In this document: piece after piece, positions 20,889 through 30,475 of the stretch | Numbering within the stretch: position 1 is the stretch's first letter | Layout: every line of letters begins with the position of its first letter | Assembly: GCF_014237455.1 (NCBI RefSeq) | Contig: NZ_JABZFL010000002.1 | Span: 1-64,000 of the forward strand | Direction of reading: 5' to 3' | DNA: 64,000 nucleotides | Origin: Desulfobacula sp. | GTDB taxonomy: Bacteria > Desulfobacterota > Desulfobacteria > Desulfobacterales > Desulfobacteraceae | Translations under genes and position numbers: made by a program | Notes under the pieces: model-generated | Seen by the model: only the letters and a program-made list of their open reading frames with translations | Databases searched by the model: none | What the model was told of the DNA's origin: nothing

Positions 20889-23800
20889 AAACAAAATTGA
20901 ATCCTTTGCCATTGAGCTGTTCCGACAGGAGGCTTATGAATATGTTTACGGCCCTACCATGGCACCGGACGGGGAAAAACCGGAACGAGCCTCTTATACG
21001 GAAGTTATTTTAAAAAACAGGCTCACCCATGCGGTGAATATGTTGAACCCGTCCATCCCGGATGCTGAAAGGCTGCAGGCTATCCGGGAAATCTCCACAA
21101 TGGCCTCCCTTGATCTGGTCAACACCAACGAAATCTTTCACACCTTTTTGACCAATGGAATAGAGGTTGAGTATCAAAAAGATGGGGACACACGGGGGGA
21201 CAAGGTCTGGCTTGTTGATTTTGATACACCTGAAAACAATGAGTTTTTGGTGGTGAACCAGTTCACCGTGACAGAAGAAAATGTTAACAAACGGCCGGAT
21301 ATTGTCCTGTTTGTCAATGGTCTGCCTTTGATTGTTATGGAACTGAAAAATCCGATTGATGAAACTGCAACCCTTACCACGGCATACAAGCAGCTTCAGA
21401 CCTATAAAACAGTGATTCCTTCCCTGTTTGTCTTTAACAGTTTATTGGTGATTTCAGATGGTTTGGATGCCCGGGTCGGTTCTTTGTCTTCAGGATTCAA
21501 CCGTTTTTCCGCCTGGAAAACAAAGGACGGGAAAATTGAAGCCTCAAAGCTTGTTAACCAACTGGAAATCCTGATCTGCGGTATGCTCAATAAAAAGACC
21601 CTTCTGGATCTGATCCGGTATTTTACTGTGTTTGAAAAATCCGGAAAAGAGGATTCTAAGACCGGTATGACCATGGTTCAGACCGAGAAAAAGATCGCCT
21701 ACTATCATCAGTATTTTGCTGTAAACAAAGCGCTTGAGTCCGTTATCAGGGCTTCTTCAGCAAGGCCTGCAAATGAACTGGCTGTAAGAGAAGAGCCTGC
21801 GGTTTATGGTCTTCCCACGGTCCAAAATCAGAAAAAAGGGGACAGGAAGGGCGGCGTAATCTGGCATACCCAGGGAAGCGGTAAATCCCTGAGCATGGTC
21901 TTTTTCACCGGTAAATTGGTATTGACACTGAATAACCCTACAATAGTGGTTATGACCGACAGGAATGATTTGGATGACCAGCTTTTTGACACCTTTGCTG
22001 CATCCCGGCAGTTGCTGCGACAGGACCCGGTTCAGGCAGAGAACAGAAATGCACTCCAGGAACTGTTAAAGGTGGCTTCCGGTGGGATCGTGTTTACAAC
22101 AGTTCAAAAATTTTCACCTTTAAATGGAGAAGCCATATACCCACTGCTATCGAACCGGTCCAATATTGTGGTCATTGCAGATGAGGCCCACCGCAGCCAG
22201 TACGGGTTCAAAGCAAGAGAAGTGGATATAAAAGATGAGAACGGCAATGTGACCGGGAAAAAGACCCTTTACGGATTTGCCAAATATATCCGGGATGCCT
22301 TACCCAATGCTACCTTCGTCGGATTTACGGGTACGCCGGTGGAACTTACAGATAAGAATACCCCTGCGGTATTTGGAAACTACATTGATATTTATGATAT
22401 TTCCCAGGCGGTAAAAGACCGCGCCACCGTTAAAATTTATTATGAAAGCAGACTTGCCAGGATCAAGATTGATGAAGAAGGTCAAAAAATGATTGATGAA
22501 CTGGATGAAGATCTGGAGAAAGAAGATATATCAGCCACGGATCAGGCAAAGGCCAGGTGGACCCGAGTGGAAGCCATTGTGGGATCAAAGGACCGGGTGG
22601 CCCATATTGCTAAAGATATGGTAACTCATTTTGAAGCGCGACTTTCCGTGTTTGAAGGCAAGGCCATGATTGTTGCCATGACCCGACGGATTGCTGTTAA
22701 ACTTTATGAAGAAATTATTAAGCTTAAGCCTGAATGGCACAGCACTGATCTTGATAAAGGGGCTATCAAGGTTGTGATGACTGCCTCGTCATCGGACGGC
22801 CCGAAGATGGAAAAACACCATACCAGCAAGACCCAACGACGGCGTTTGGCAGACCGGTTCAAAGATCCGCAAGATTCACTTAAGATTGTTATCGTCCGGG
22901 ATATGTGGCTCACCGGATTTGATGCGCCGTGTCTACACTCCCTTTATATTGACAAGCCCATGAAGGGTCACAGCCTGATGCAGGCAATTGCCAGGGTAAA
23001 TCGGGTGTACCTTGACAAACCCGGCGGTTTAATTGTGGATTATATTGGAATTGCCTCTCATTTGAAAAAGGCGCTCTCTTTTTATACGGCCAGCGGGGGG
23101 AAAGGCAAGCCCACTGAAACCCAGGAAGATGCCACCAATTTGATGCTTTCAAAGCTTGAAACAATTGAACAGATGTTGGAAAAACTACCCTATGGCACTT
23201 ATTTCTCTACCGATATGAAAGAAAAATTATCCATCATCCTTAAAACAGAAGAATATATTCTCGGGTTGGATAATGGAAAAGACAGGTTTGTCAACGAAGT
23301 CACTGCCCTTTCAAAAGCCTTCTCCCTTTCCATTCCTTCGGATGAGGCCATGGATATCAAAGAAAAAGTTTCTTTTTTTCAGGCGGTAAAAGCAAGGCTT
23401 CAAAAATTTGGTATCAGAGAAGGCGCAATGACCTCCGATGAAATTGGAACTGCTATTCGCCAGGTCATTGACCAGGCGGTTGTTTCTGAAAAAGTGATTG
23501 ATATCTTTGATGCAGCCGGGATTAAAAAACCCGACATCTCAATATTGTCTGATGAATTCATGGATGAAATCAAAGGCATGGAACATAAAAACCTTGCCCT
23601 TGAGCTATTGAAAAAACTTCTCAACGATGAAATCAGATCCAGGAAAAAAACCAATCTTGTCCAGAGCAGAAAGCTTTTAGACCTTTTGGATACCGCAGTC
23701 AAAAAATATCAGAACGGGCTTCTGACTTCCACAGAAGTCATAGAAGAATTGATCAAGCTTGCCAAGGATATTAAACGAGCTGATCAACGGGGCGAAGAGC

Positions 23801-24102
23801 TTGGTCTATCAATCCATGAACTGGCATTCTATGATGCCCTGTCCCAGAATCAAAGTGCCCGTGATGTCATGGGAACAGATAAGCTGCGGGAGCTTTCCGC
23901 AGTGCTGGTGGAAAAAATTAAAAGCAATGTCACCATTGACTGGAATATAAAAGAGAATATCAGGGCTAAAATGAAAGTCATTGTAAAGCGATTGCTGCGT
24001 AAATACGGCTATCCCCCTGATATGCAGGCTCTTGCAACAGAAATGGTATTAGATCAGGCAAACCTGTTTTCAGATTTTCATGTAAATGGCGGTAACTTAT
24101 GA
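20875..24102 (+). CDS. hsdR: Type I restriction endonuclease subunit HsdR
   Basis: PDIVLFVNGLPLIVMELKNP nuclease motif, HTQGSGKSLSM, DEAHRSQYG, GFTGTP. Confidence 0.95.
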   Translation: MKLSENKIESFAIELFRQEAYEYVYGPTMAPDGEKPERASYTEVILKNRLTHAVNMLNPSIPDAERLQAIREISTMASLDLVNTNEIFHTFLTNGIEVEYQKDGDTRGDKVWLVDFDTPENNEFLVVNQFTVTEENVNKRPDIVLFVNGLPLIVMELKNPIDETATLTTAYKQLQTYKTVIPSLFVFNSLLVISDGLDARVGSLSSGFNRFSAWKTKDGKIEASKLVNQLEILICGMLNKKTLLDLIRYFTVFEKSGKEDSKTGMTMVQTEKKIAYYHQYFAVNKALESVIRASSARPANELAVREEPAVYGLPTVQNQKKGDRKGGVIWHTQGSGKSLSMVFFTGKLVLTLNNPTIVVMTDRNDLDDQLFDTFAASRQLLRQDPVQAENRNALQELLKVASGGIVFTTVQKFSPLNGEAIYPLLSNRSNIVVIADEAHRSQYGFKAREVDIKDENGNVTGKKTLYGFAKYIRDALPNATFVGFTGTPVELTDKNTPAVFGNYIDIYDISQAVKDRATVKIYYESRLARIKIDEEGQKMIDELDEDLEKEDISATDQAKARWTRVEAIVGSKDRVAHIAKDMVTHFEARLSVFEGKAMIVAMTRRIAVKLYEEIIKLKPEWHSTDLDKGAIKVVMTASSSDGPKMEKHHTSKTQRRRLADRFKDPQDSLKIVIVRDMWLTGFDAPCLHSLYIDKPMKGHSLMQAIARVNRVYLDKPGGLIVDYIGIASHLKKALSFYTASGGKGKPTETQEDATNLMLSKLETIEQMLEKLPYGTYFSTDMKEKLSIILKTEEYILGLDNGKDRFVNEVTALSKAFSLSIPSDEAMDIKEKVSFFQAVKARLQKFGIREGAMTSDEIGTAIRQVIDQAVVSEKVIDIFDAAGIKKPDISILSDEFMDEIKGMEHKNLALELLKKLLNDEIRSRKKTNLVQSRKLLDLLDTAVKKYQNGLLTSTEVIEELIKLAKDIKRADQRGEELGLSIHELAFYDALSQNQSARDVMGTDKLRELSAVLVEKIKSNVTIDWNIKENIRAKMKVIVKRLLRKYGYPPDMQALATEMVLDQANLFSDFHVNGGNL

Positions 24103-25349
24103 AAAATAAAAACACGAAGAACAAAGACCCTCTTATCAGCATGCTTAATGCTGCTTCTAAAGATGATTTAATTGAACTGATTAAAGAATTGATGGGAACC
24201 GATCTGTCAATTCGTAGAATTTGTATCAATCATTTAAAGGAAAAAGTCACAGTAAGCTCATCTGTAACTGCTGATGCTGATTCTTCTGTGGCACTGACAC
24301 TTTGGCATGAAGTCGAGCCTGAATTATCAGAACTTGATGAATATGGGGGCGGTGATTACAGCTTGATGGAAGATGTAGGGGAAGGCTTGTATGAGCTGTA
24401 TAAAAAGCTCAAGGAGGTAACCTTAACTGATGAAGACAGGTATGAGCTACTAAATGAAGTGATGTCTTATATTGAAAGCGGCAATGCGGGAATGGACGAC
24501 AGCTTGTATGACATAGCTTATGCTTTATGTAAAAATGATGAAAGCTTAAAAGAGTTGGCAGAACGATTTGAAAACCTTAAGCGAGATTGGCCTATAGAAA
24601 ACGCAAGAGGTATATACAGGAGAATCGGGGAGCATAAAAAATATCTTGAACTTCGTTTACTCGAAATGAAGTATGGTATGGACTATTATGACTTAGCTTC
24701 ATATTATTGGGAGACTGGAGAAAAATCAAAAGCTGTTGAAACTGCTCAAAAAGGTATGAAATTTGGTCAGGGCAGAATGGATGAGCTTAAAATATTCCTG
24801 GCTGAAAGAGCAAAGGAAGCAGGAGATCGCGATACATACCTGGAATATTATTTTTCCCAGAAAACAGACAGCCTTACCTTGTCTTCATATAAAGAAATCA
24901 AAAAGGAATGCAAAAAAGAAGAGTGGGGAAAATATGAACCAAAGCTCCTTAAGATAATGAAAAAAAATTTTAATATCCAGGCCGTAAAAATTCATCTGTA
25001 CCGGCAGGAATATGAAGCAGCTCTTCAATACTTCAAGAAGGATAGAAGATTGTCTTATTATGGCTCCCATGAGGTATTTTCTGTAGCAGAAGAACTTGAA
25101 AATCGATATCCGGAACAAATCCTCAGGTTTTATAAATTATTTGTTGGCAATCTTAATACATCTGCAACCAGAAAAACCTATTCAGAAAATGCTGTTGCAG
25201 TTGCAAGAGTTCGACGGGTTATAGTGGATGTTATGGAAAAAACAGATAAATGGAAAAAATACGCATTACCAATAAAATTAAACAACGATAGAAGACCCGC
25301 CTTTCAGGATGAATTTGAAAGGGTTATCCCTGATTGGAAGAGCTTATAG
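24099..25349 (+). CDS. TPR-like repeat protein resembling the C-terminal part of SWIM zinc-finger proteins
   Basis: Alpha-helical repeat composition; ATGA overlap with hsdR; no SWIM motif seen. Confidence 0.5.
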   Translation: MKNKNTKNKDPLISMLNAASKDDLIELIKELMGTDLSIRRICINHLKEKVTVSSSVTADADSSVALTLWHEVEPELSELDEYGGGDYSLMEDVGEGLYELYKKLKEVTLTDEDRYELLNEVMSYIESGNAGMDDSLYDIAYALCKNDESLKELAERFENLKRDWPIENARGIYRRIGEHKKYLELRLLEMKYGMDYYDLASYYWETGEKSKAVETAQKGMKFGQGRMDELKIFLAERAKEAGDRDTYLEYYFSQKTDSLTLSSYKEIKKECKKEEWGKYEPKLLKIMKKNFNIQAVKIHLYRQEYEAALQYFKKDRRLSYYGSHEVFSVAEELENRYPEQILRFYKLFVGNLNTSATRKTYSENAVAVARVRRVIVDVMEKTDKWKKYALPIKLNNDRRPAFQDEFERVIPDWKSL

Positions 25350-25362
25350 AGAACTGGAAATA

Positions 25363-25944
25363 ATGAAAAAATCAAACGCTATTGAAAAGAGCAGCACCTG
25401 GATGGAAAAGCTGTTTAAATGGATCTTTTCCATTTTAGGCTGGACAATATCAGGCACGGCTCCAGATAAAAAAAAATATATTATCATTGTTGCACCCCAT
25501 ACATCTAACCTTGATTTTTTTCTTGGGGTTGCAGTTAGGTTCGCTGTTGGGTTGAAAGCAAATTTTATGGCCAAGGAAATTTTATTTCAACCACCATGGG
25601 GATGGATTTTTTATAAGTTGGGTGGATATCCAGTGAAACGAAACAAGCACTACAACCAGGTCGATTATATCGTTAAAATTATAAATGAAACGGATCGATT
25701 TGTTTTGGCAATCGCACCGGAAGGAACTCGTTCAAACCCAGGGCAATGGAAAACAGGGTTTTACTGGATTGCAAAATTAGCAAGGATACCCATTGTGATG
25801 GTCTCTTTCGATTACGCTAAAAAAAATGTCGTCTTTTCAGAGCCTTTTTATACAACCGAAAATATGGAAGAAGATTTTTCAGTAATGAAAACCTTTTTTA
25901 AAGGAGTGAAAGGGGTCAATCAAGTTTTTTATAACATGGGTTAG
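25363..25944 (+). CDS. 1-acyl-sn-glycerol-3-phosphate acyltransferase (PlsC-like)
   Basis: APHTSNLDFFLG (HX4D-like), APEGTRSNPGQWKTGF. Confidence 0.85.
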   Translation: MKKSNAIEKSSTWMEKLFKWIFSILGWTISGTAPDKKKYIIIVAPHTSNLDFFLGVAVRFAVGLKANFMAKEILFQPPWGWIFYKLGGYPVKRNKHYNQVDYIVKIINETDRFVLAIAPEGTRSNPGQWKTGFYWIAKLARIPIVMVSFDYAKKNVVFSEPFYTTENMEEDFSVMKTFFKGVKGVNQVFYNMG

Positions 25945-27881
25945 GCTGATTTGGATTCCTCCTGTTTTTTTTCCAGAACAACATGCTTTTCCCCGTTTTC
26001 AGGTGTTGCCCCGGCATACGTCTTGGCAATATTGGCAGAATACAATAACACCTGTTTCATCAGGTCCATGAGTTCCAGGTGGATTTCAGTGGTTGCAATG
26101 GATTCCTCATTTTTCAGAACAATCCGTTTTAGATGCCTTGCCCGGTATTTTGATTCCAGATCCAGATATTTTCTTTCTTTTTTCATGATATGAAATGCCA
26201 GTTTGGGGTTTGTTTCTTTAAAGGCCGCTTCAAGGAATCTGATTTGTTTTGACACCTTGCCATGGTAGATGAGCAATTCTTCTTTTCCGGCAAAGGAAAA
26301 ATCAAATTTAAGCTGCTTCTTTTTGGCAATCAGGGGCACCATATTTCTATGGATGATATCCCCCATGCTTTCCATATCCTTTACAATGGAAACCATTCCA
26401 AAGGCTTCCTCTGCCTGCTCCTTTGTAATATTTCCCTGGGCAATATGGGTAAGATAAGCACTTATTTTCTCTTCCAGAAAATCTATTTTCCTCTCACGCA
26501 TATCAAGACCCTGAAGCAGGGTAAGGTCTGGAAAGACAGCATCCCTTTTTGGAATTTCTTTGAGCAGAAGCTGTACGTCCTCACCAGCACCTAATTGACG
26601 CAACATATATTTTTCATCGGAAAGAAAGGGAATGATGATCGCATCGAGCATCCGGCCCAAAATCTTTGCTATACGAGCTATTTCAGCCCGGGCCAGATCA
26701 ATGGCAAGGGAGGGGGTCTCCAGCATGGCCTCTTCAATATACCATGTGGCAAGTTCCTGGGATTTGGGTTTTATTTTTTTAGGATAGATAAAATAAATAA
26801 TTTTAGAAAAAAAACTGATAAAAGGTAGAAAAAACAGTCCCAGGCTCACATTGAACAGGGTATGGGCGTTGGCCAGCTGCCGTGCGGTTCCGGAATTAAA
26901 TTTATCAGCCAGCGCCCGGATAAGATCGGCAAACTGGGGAATCCAAAAAATAAACAGGCATACCCCGGCAAGCTTAAACATAATGTGGGCAATGGCCACT
27001 CGTTTGGCCTCCCTGGACGCCCCAATTCCTGCGAGGGCCGCGGTAACACATGTGCCGATGTTGGCGCCGAAAATAACAGGGATGCCGCCTTCAAGAGTAA
27101 TAAGGCCCTGCTGAGCCAGGACTATGAGCACACCGGTTGTGGCGCTGCTGCTCTGGACAATGGCGGTAAAGGCTGCACCAAAGACAATACCCATGAAAGG
27201 AGTTTCCAGATCCTTCATAAGGTCAATGAATGCGGGATAAGTACGGAGGGGTTTCATAACATCGCTCATCAATTTCATTCCAAAAAAAAGAATGCCGAAT
27301 CCCAGAAGAATATCTCCCACAGATTTTATTTTTTCTGTTTTGCCGAACATTTTTATAAGAAATCCAATTGCCACCATCAGCAGGGCATAATCAGTGAGTT
27401 TGAATGCAATCATCTGGGCGGTAATAGTGGTACCGATGTCAGCCCCCAGTATAACCCCCATGGACTGGGCCAGATTTAAAAGACCTGCCTGGACAAAGCT
27501 GACCAGCATTACCGTTGTGGCGCTGCTTGACTGAATCACCATGGTAACAAAAGCACCCACAATAAGAGCAATAAACCGGTTACGCGTGAGGGAGGCGAGG
27601 ATGGAGCGCATTTTATTGCCTGCCGTAGTTTTCATGCCATTGCTCATCTTTTCCATTCCATATAGAAAAAAAGCAAGGCCCCCGGCAAGGCCGATGAAAA
27701 TATCTGTCCAGGAAAAATCTCCGGGTCCTGCTGCCCCGGCCCCGGCAATGGATACAGGCAGAAACCATAACAATGCTATCCCGGCTGTCGCCTTTATAAC
27801 AAGACGTCGAGACAGGAAGCCATCTGGAATCGGTCTGTTTTTATAATTGCCTGATTTGATATTTTCAGGGGTTATTTTCAT
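25941..27881 (-). CDS. Na/Pi cotransporter family protein with PhoU-like C-terminus
   Basis: Duplicated QSSSATT motifs, GANIGTT/GANIGTC; start chosen at MKITPENIK. Confidence 0.9.
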   Translation of the reverse strand: MKITPENIKSGNYKNRPIPDGFLSRRLVIKATAGIALLWFLPVSIAGAGAAGPGDFSWTDIFIGLAGGLAFFLYGMEKMSNGMKTTAGNKMRSILASLTRNRFIALIVGAFVTMVIQSSSATTVMLVSFVQAGLLNLAQSMGVILGADIGTTITAQMIAFKLTDYALLMVAIGFLIKMFGKTEKIKSVGDILLGFGILFFGMKLMSDVMKPLRTYPAFIDLMKDLETPFMGIVFGAAFTAIVQSSSATTGVLIVLAQQGLITLEGGIPVIFGANIGTCVTAALAGIGASREAKRVAIAHIMFKLAGVCLFIFWIPQFADLIRALADKFNSGTARQLANAHTLFNVSLGLFFLPFISFFSKIIYFIYPKKIKPKSQELATWYIEEAMLETPSLAIDLARAEIARIAKILGRMLDAIIIPFLSDEKYMLRQLGAGEDVQLLLKEIPKRDAVFPDLTLLQGLDMRERKIDFLEEKISAYLTHIAQGNITKEQAEEAFGMVSIVKDMESMGDIIHRNMVPLIAKKKQLKFDFSFAGKEELLIYHGKVSKQIRFLEAAFKETNPKLAFHIMKKERKYLDLESKYRARHLKRIVLKNEESIATTEIHLELMDLMKQVLLYSANIAKTYAGATPENGEKHVVLEKKQEESKSA

Positions 27882-28142
27882 CGTCTTCCCCTTTATTGAT
27901 CCAGATTTCGCCTGGACCGCCTGTTCCCATCGCCACGGTGCCGGAGTTTTGGATACCATTGATGTTTGATGTGAAAAATATATTTTCTACTATTTTTATT
28001 GAAAATAAAGAATAAAGTCAATAAATGATCAGCACTCCCTGCTCGATGCTAAACCCCTTCCACTTGCAATAACCCTGCTATTTTCCGGCGTAAGACTTTT
28101 ATTTGCCAATCCTTTATGATAAACCCTATCCATATTACTGCT

Positions 28143-29729
28143 ATGGCAAATGAAAATATATTAAAAAAAGTGGGCGTTGCATCCTTTATCATGATGGCAT
28201 CTGTATTTGCCAGTCGTGTAATCGGTGTTTTCCGTGAAATGGCAATTGCAAATTTCGGCGGTATAAAAGCCGGGGTTGATGCCTATCAGATTGCGTTTAT
28301 CCTTCCTGAAATCCTTAACCATATTGTTGCAAGCGGTTTTCTGTCTATCACCTTTATTCCGATATTTGCCCACTATCTTTCCTTGAACAGGGAAGATGAC
28401 GGGTACAAAGTGTTTTCGATTATCATGAATGGGTTTGGACTTCTTCTTATAGGGTTTATTCTGATCACGATGATGTGGGCACCAAAGTTTGTCCATATTT
28501 TTGCCCCCGGCATTCAAGATCCCCATACGTTTGCCCTTGCTGTAAAAATGACCCGGATTATCATTCCTGCTCAATTTTTCTTTTTCAGCGGCGGACTGCT
28601 TATGGCTGTTCAGTTTGCAAAAGAAAAATTTTTCATCCCTGCCCTCGCTCCTTTGATATACAATTTAAGTATTATTCTGGGCGGACTTATTCTCGGCCCT
28701 TTCATGGGCATGGAAGGATTTGCCTGGGGAGTCCTTGCCGGAGCATTTATTGGTAATTTTGGACTTCAGCTGCTGGGGGCCAAAAAACTGGGGCTCAAAT
28801 ACTCTCCTATAATAAGCTTTACTCATCCTGATCTGATAAAATACATTACACTCACACTGCCTTTGATGATAGGTCTTACCATGACGTTTTCAACGGAAAT
28901 CCTCTTAAAATTTTTCGGGTCCTATTTGAATGAAGGCAGTATTGCTGCCATGAATTATGCCCTCAGGGTGATGTTTGTTCTTGTGGGACTTTTCGGGCAG
29001 GCCATTGGAATTGCATCATACCCCTTCATGGCAAAACTTGCCCAGAAAGGTGACATTTTTGAATTAAACCGTCTGTTAAACAAAACATTAAAATTTATTT
29101 TTCTTGTCATTCCCTTTTCTGTGCTTTTTATTGTTTTAAGCCATGAAATCGTGACGATTCTTTTTCAAAGAGGACAATTCGATGCTCAGGCGACCTTGAT
29201 AACTGCAGGGATTCTGCCGTTTTTCATGGTGGGCGCCTTTGCATTTTCAGCTCAAAATATGGTGTCAAGGGGATATTATGCCATTCAAAACACCCTTTTC
29301 CCCGCCATTTTTACAACTCTCTGCGTTGCAGTTACCCTTCCCTTGATTTTCTTTTTCATGAAAACGATGGGGGCCAAAGGAGTGGCATTAGGCTTATCGC
29401 TGTCTGTTATCATTCAGGCAGTTGTCCTGTTTGAATGCTGGAACAAAAAAAGTTCAAATACTGAAAAAAAAGACGTCTATCTGTTTTTCCTTAAAATGAT
29501 CCCGATCAGCTTCATCATTGGATCTATTCTTTTTATTTCCGCTGTTGGCTTGAGGAATTTCATTGATCATTCCACACTTTTGGGTTCTTTTACGATTGCC
29601 TGCCTTATCGGAATTGAATTTTTGTCTTTGTTTTTTGTAACAGGGTTTATGTTTAAAATTCAGGAGATTCTTATTCTCTATGAAAATATTTTTAAAAGGC
29701 TTTTCCCATGGATACAAAAGCACAAATAG
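28143..29729 (+). CDS. murJ: Lipid II flippase MurJ
   Basis: MATE/MVF family: ASVFASRVIGVFREMAIANFGG; 14-TM profile. Confidence 0.9.
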   Translation: MANENILKKVGVASFIMMASVFASRVIGVFREMAIANFGGIKAGVDAYQIAFILPEILNHIVASGFLSITFIPIFAHYLSLNREDDGYKVFSIIMNGFGLLLIGFILITMMWAPKFVHIFAPGIQDPHTFALAVKMTRIIIPAQFFFFSGGLLMAVQFAKEKFFIPALAPLIYNLSIILGGLILGPFMGMEGFAWGVLAGAFIGNFGLQLLGAKKLGLKYSPIISFTHPDLIKYITLTLPLMIGLTMTFSTEILLKFFGSYLNEGSIAAMNYALRVMFVLVGLFGQAIGIASYPFMAKLAQKGDIFELNRLLNKTLKFIFLVIPFSVLFIVLSHEIVTILFQRGQFDAQATLITAGILPFFMVGAFAFSAQNMVSRGYYAIQNTLFPAIFTTLCVAVTLPLIFFFMKTMGAKGVALGLSLSVIIQAVVLFECWNKKSSNTEKKDVYLFFLKMIPISFIIGSILFISAVGLRNFIDHSTLLGSFTIACLIGIEFLSLFFVTGFMFKIQEILILYENIFKRLFPWIQKHK

Positions 29730-30463
29730 TCGCCCAAAAAATTAAAACATCAAAACACCTGGTTGTCTTTACCGGCGCCGGTATCTCAACGGAAAGCGGA
29801 ATATCCGATTACAGAAGCCAGGGAGGCATATGGGATAAATTTAAGCCCGTATACTTTGATGAGTTCATGTCTTCTGAGGAATCAAGGATCAGATATTGGG
29901 AACAGCGGCTTGATATGGAAAAAAGCCTGTCTGTTGCCAAACCCAATAAAGGCCATATGAGCATAGCTAAATTACATGAGCTTGGAATTTTAAAGGCACT
30001 CATCACCCAGAATATTGACGGACTGCATGAAGCATCAGGGATTCCAAAAGAAAAAATTATCGAGCTTCATGGCAATACCCGGCGCGTCAGATGTATGAGC
30101 TGTAAAAAGCTGATCTCCTGGGAAAAGGCCCAGGCAATGATAGATGCCGGAGACAAGGCGCCTGTTTGTTCGTGTGGCGGTTTTCTTAAGCCGGACACGG
30201 TTTCTTTTGGCCAGGCCATGCCGGTTGAAGGAACCCAAAGGGCTGCCACGCTGTCATCAAAAAGTGATGTCTTTATTGTAGTGGGGTCCACACTTCTGGT
30301 ACAACCGGCAGCTTTGATGCCTGAATATGCGAAAAATTCAGGTGCCTTTCTTGTCATCATCAACCTTTCTGAAACACCCTACGATAAAATGTGTGATGTT
30401 CTTATCAGGGGAAAGGCAGGAGATGTCTTAAAAAAAATTATGGGGCAGGTTATCTCTGAATGA
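29708..30463 (+). CDS. cobB: Sir2 family NAD-dependent protein deacylase
   Basis: GAGISTESGISDYR, TQNIDGLHEASG, CxxC...CSCGG. Confidence 0.93.
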   Translation: MDTKAQIVAQKIKTSKHLVVFTGAGISTESGISDYRSQGGIWDKFKPVYFDEFMSSEESRIRYWEQRLDMEKSLSVAKPNKGHMSIAKLHELGILKALITQNIDGLHEASGIPKEKIIELHGNTRRVRCMSCKKLISWEKAQAMIDAGDKAPVCSCGGFLKPDTVSFGQAMPVEGTQRAATLSSKSDVFIVVGSTLLVQPAALMPEYAKNSGAFLVIINLSETPYDKMCDVLIRGKAGDVLKKIMGQVISE

Positions 30464-30475
30464 AGACAACAATTT

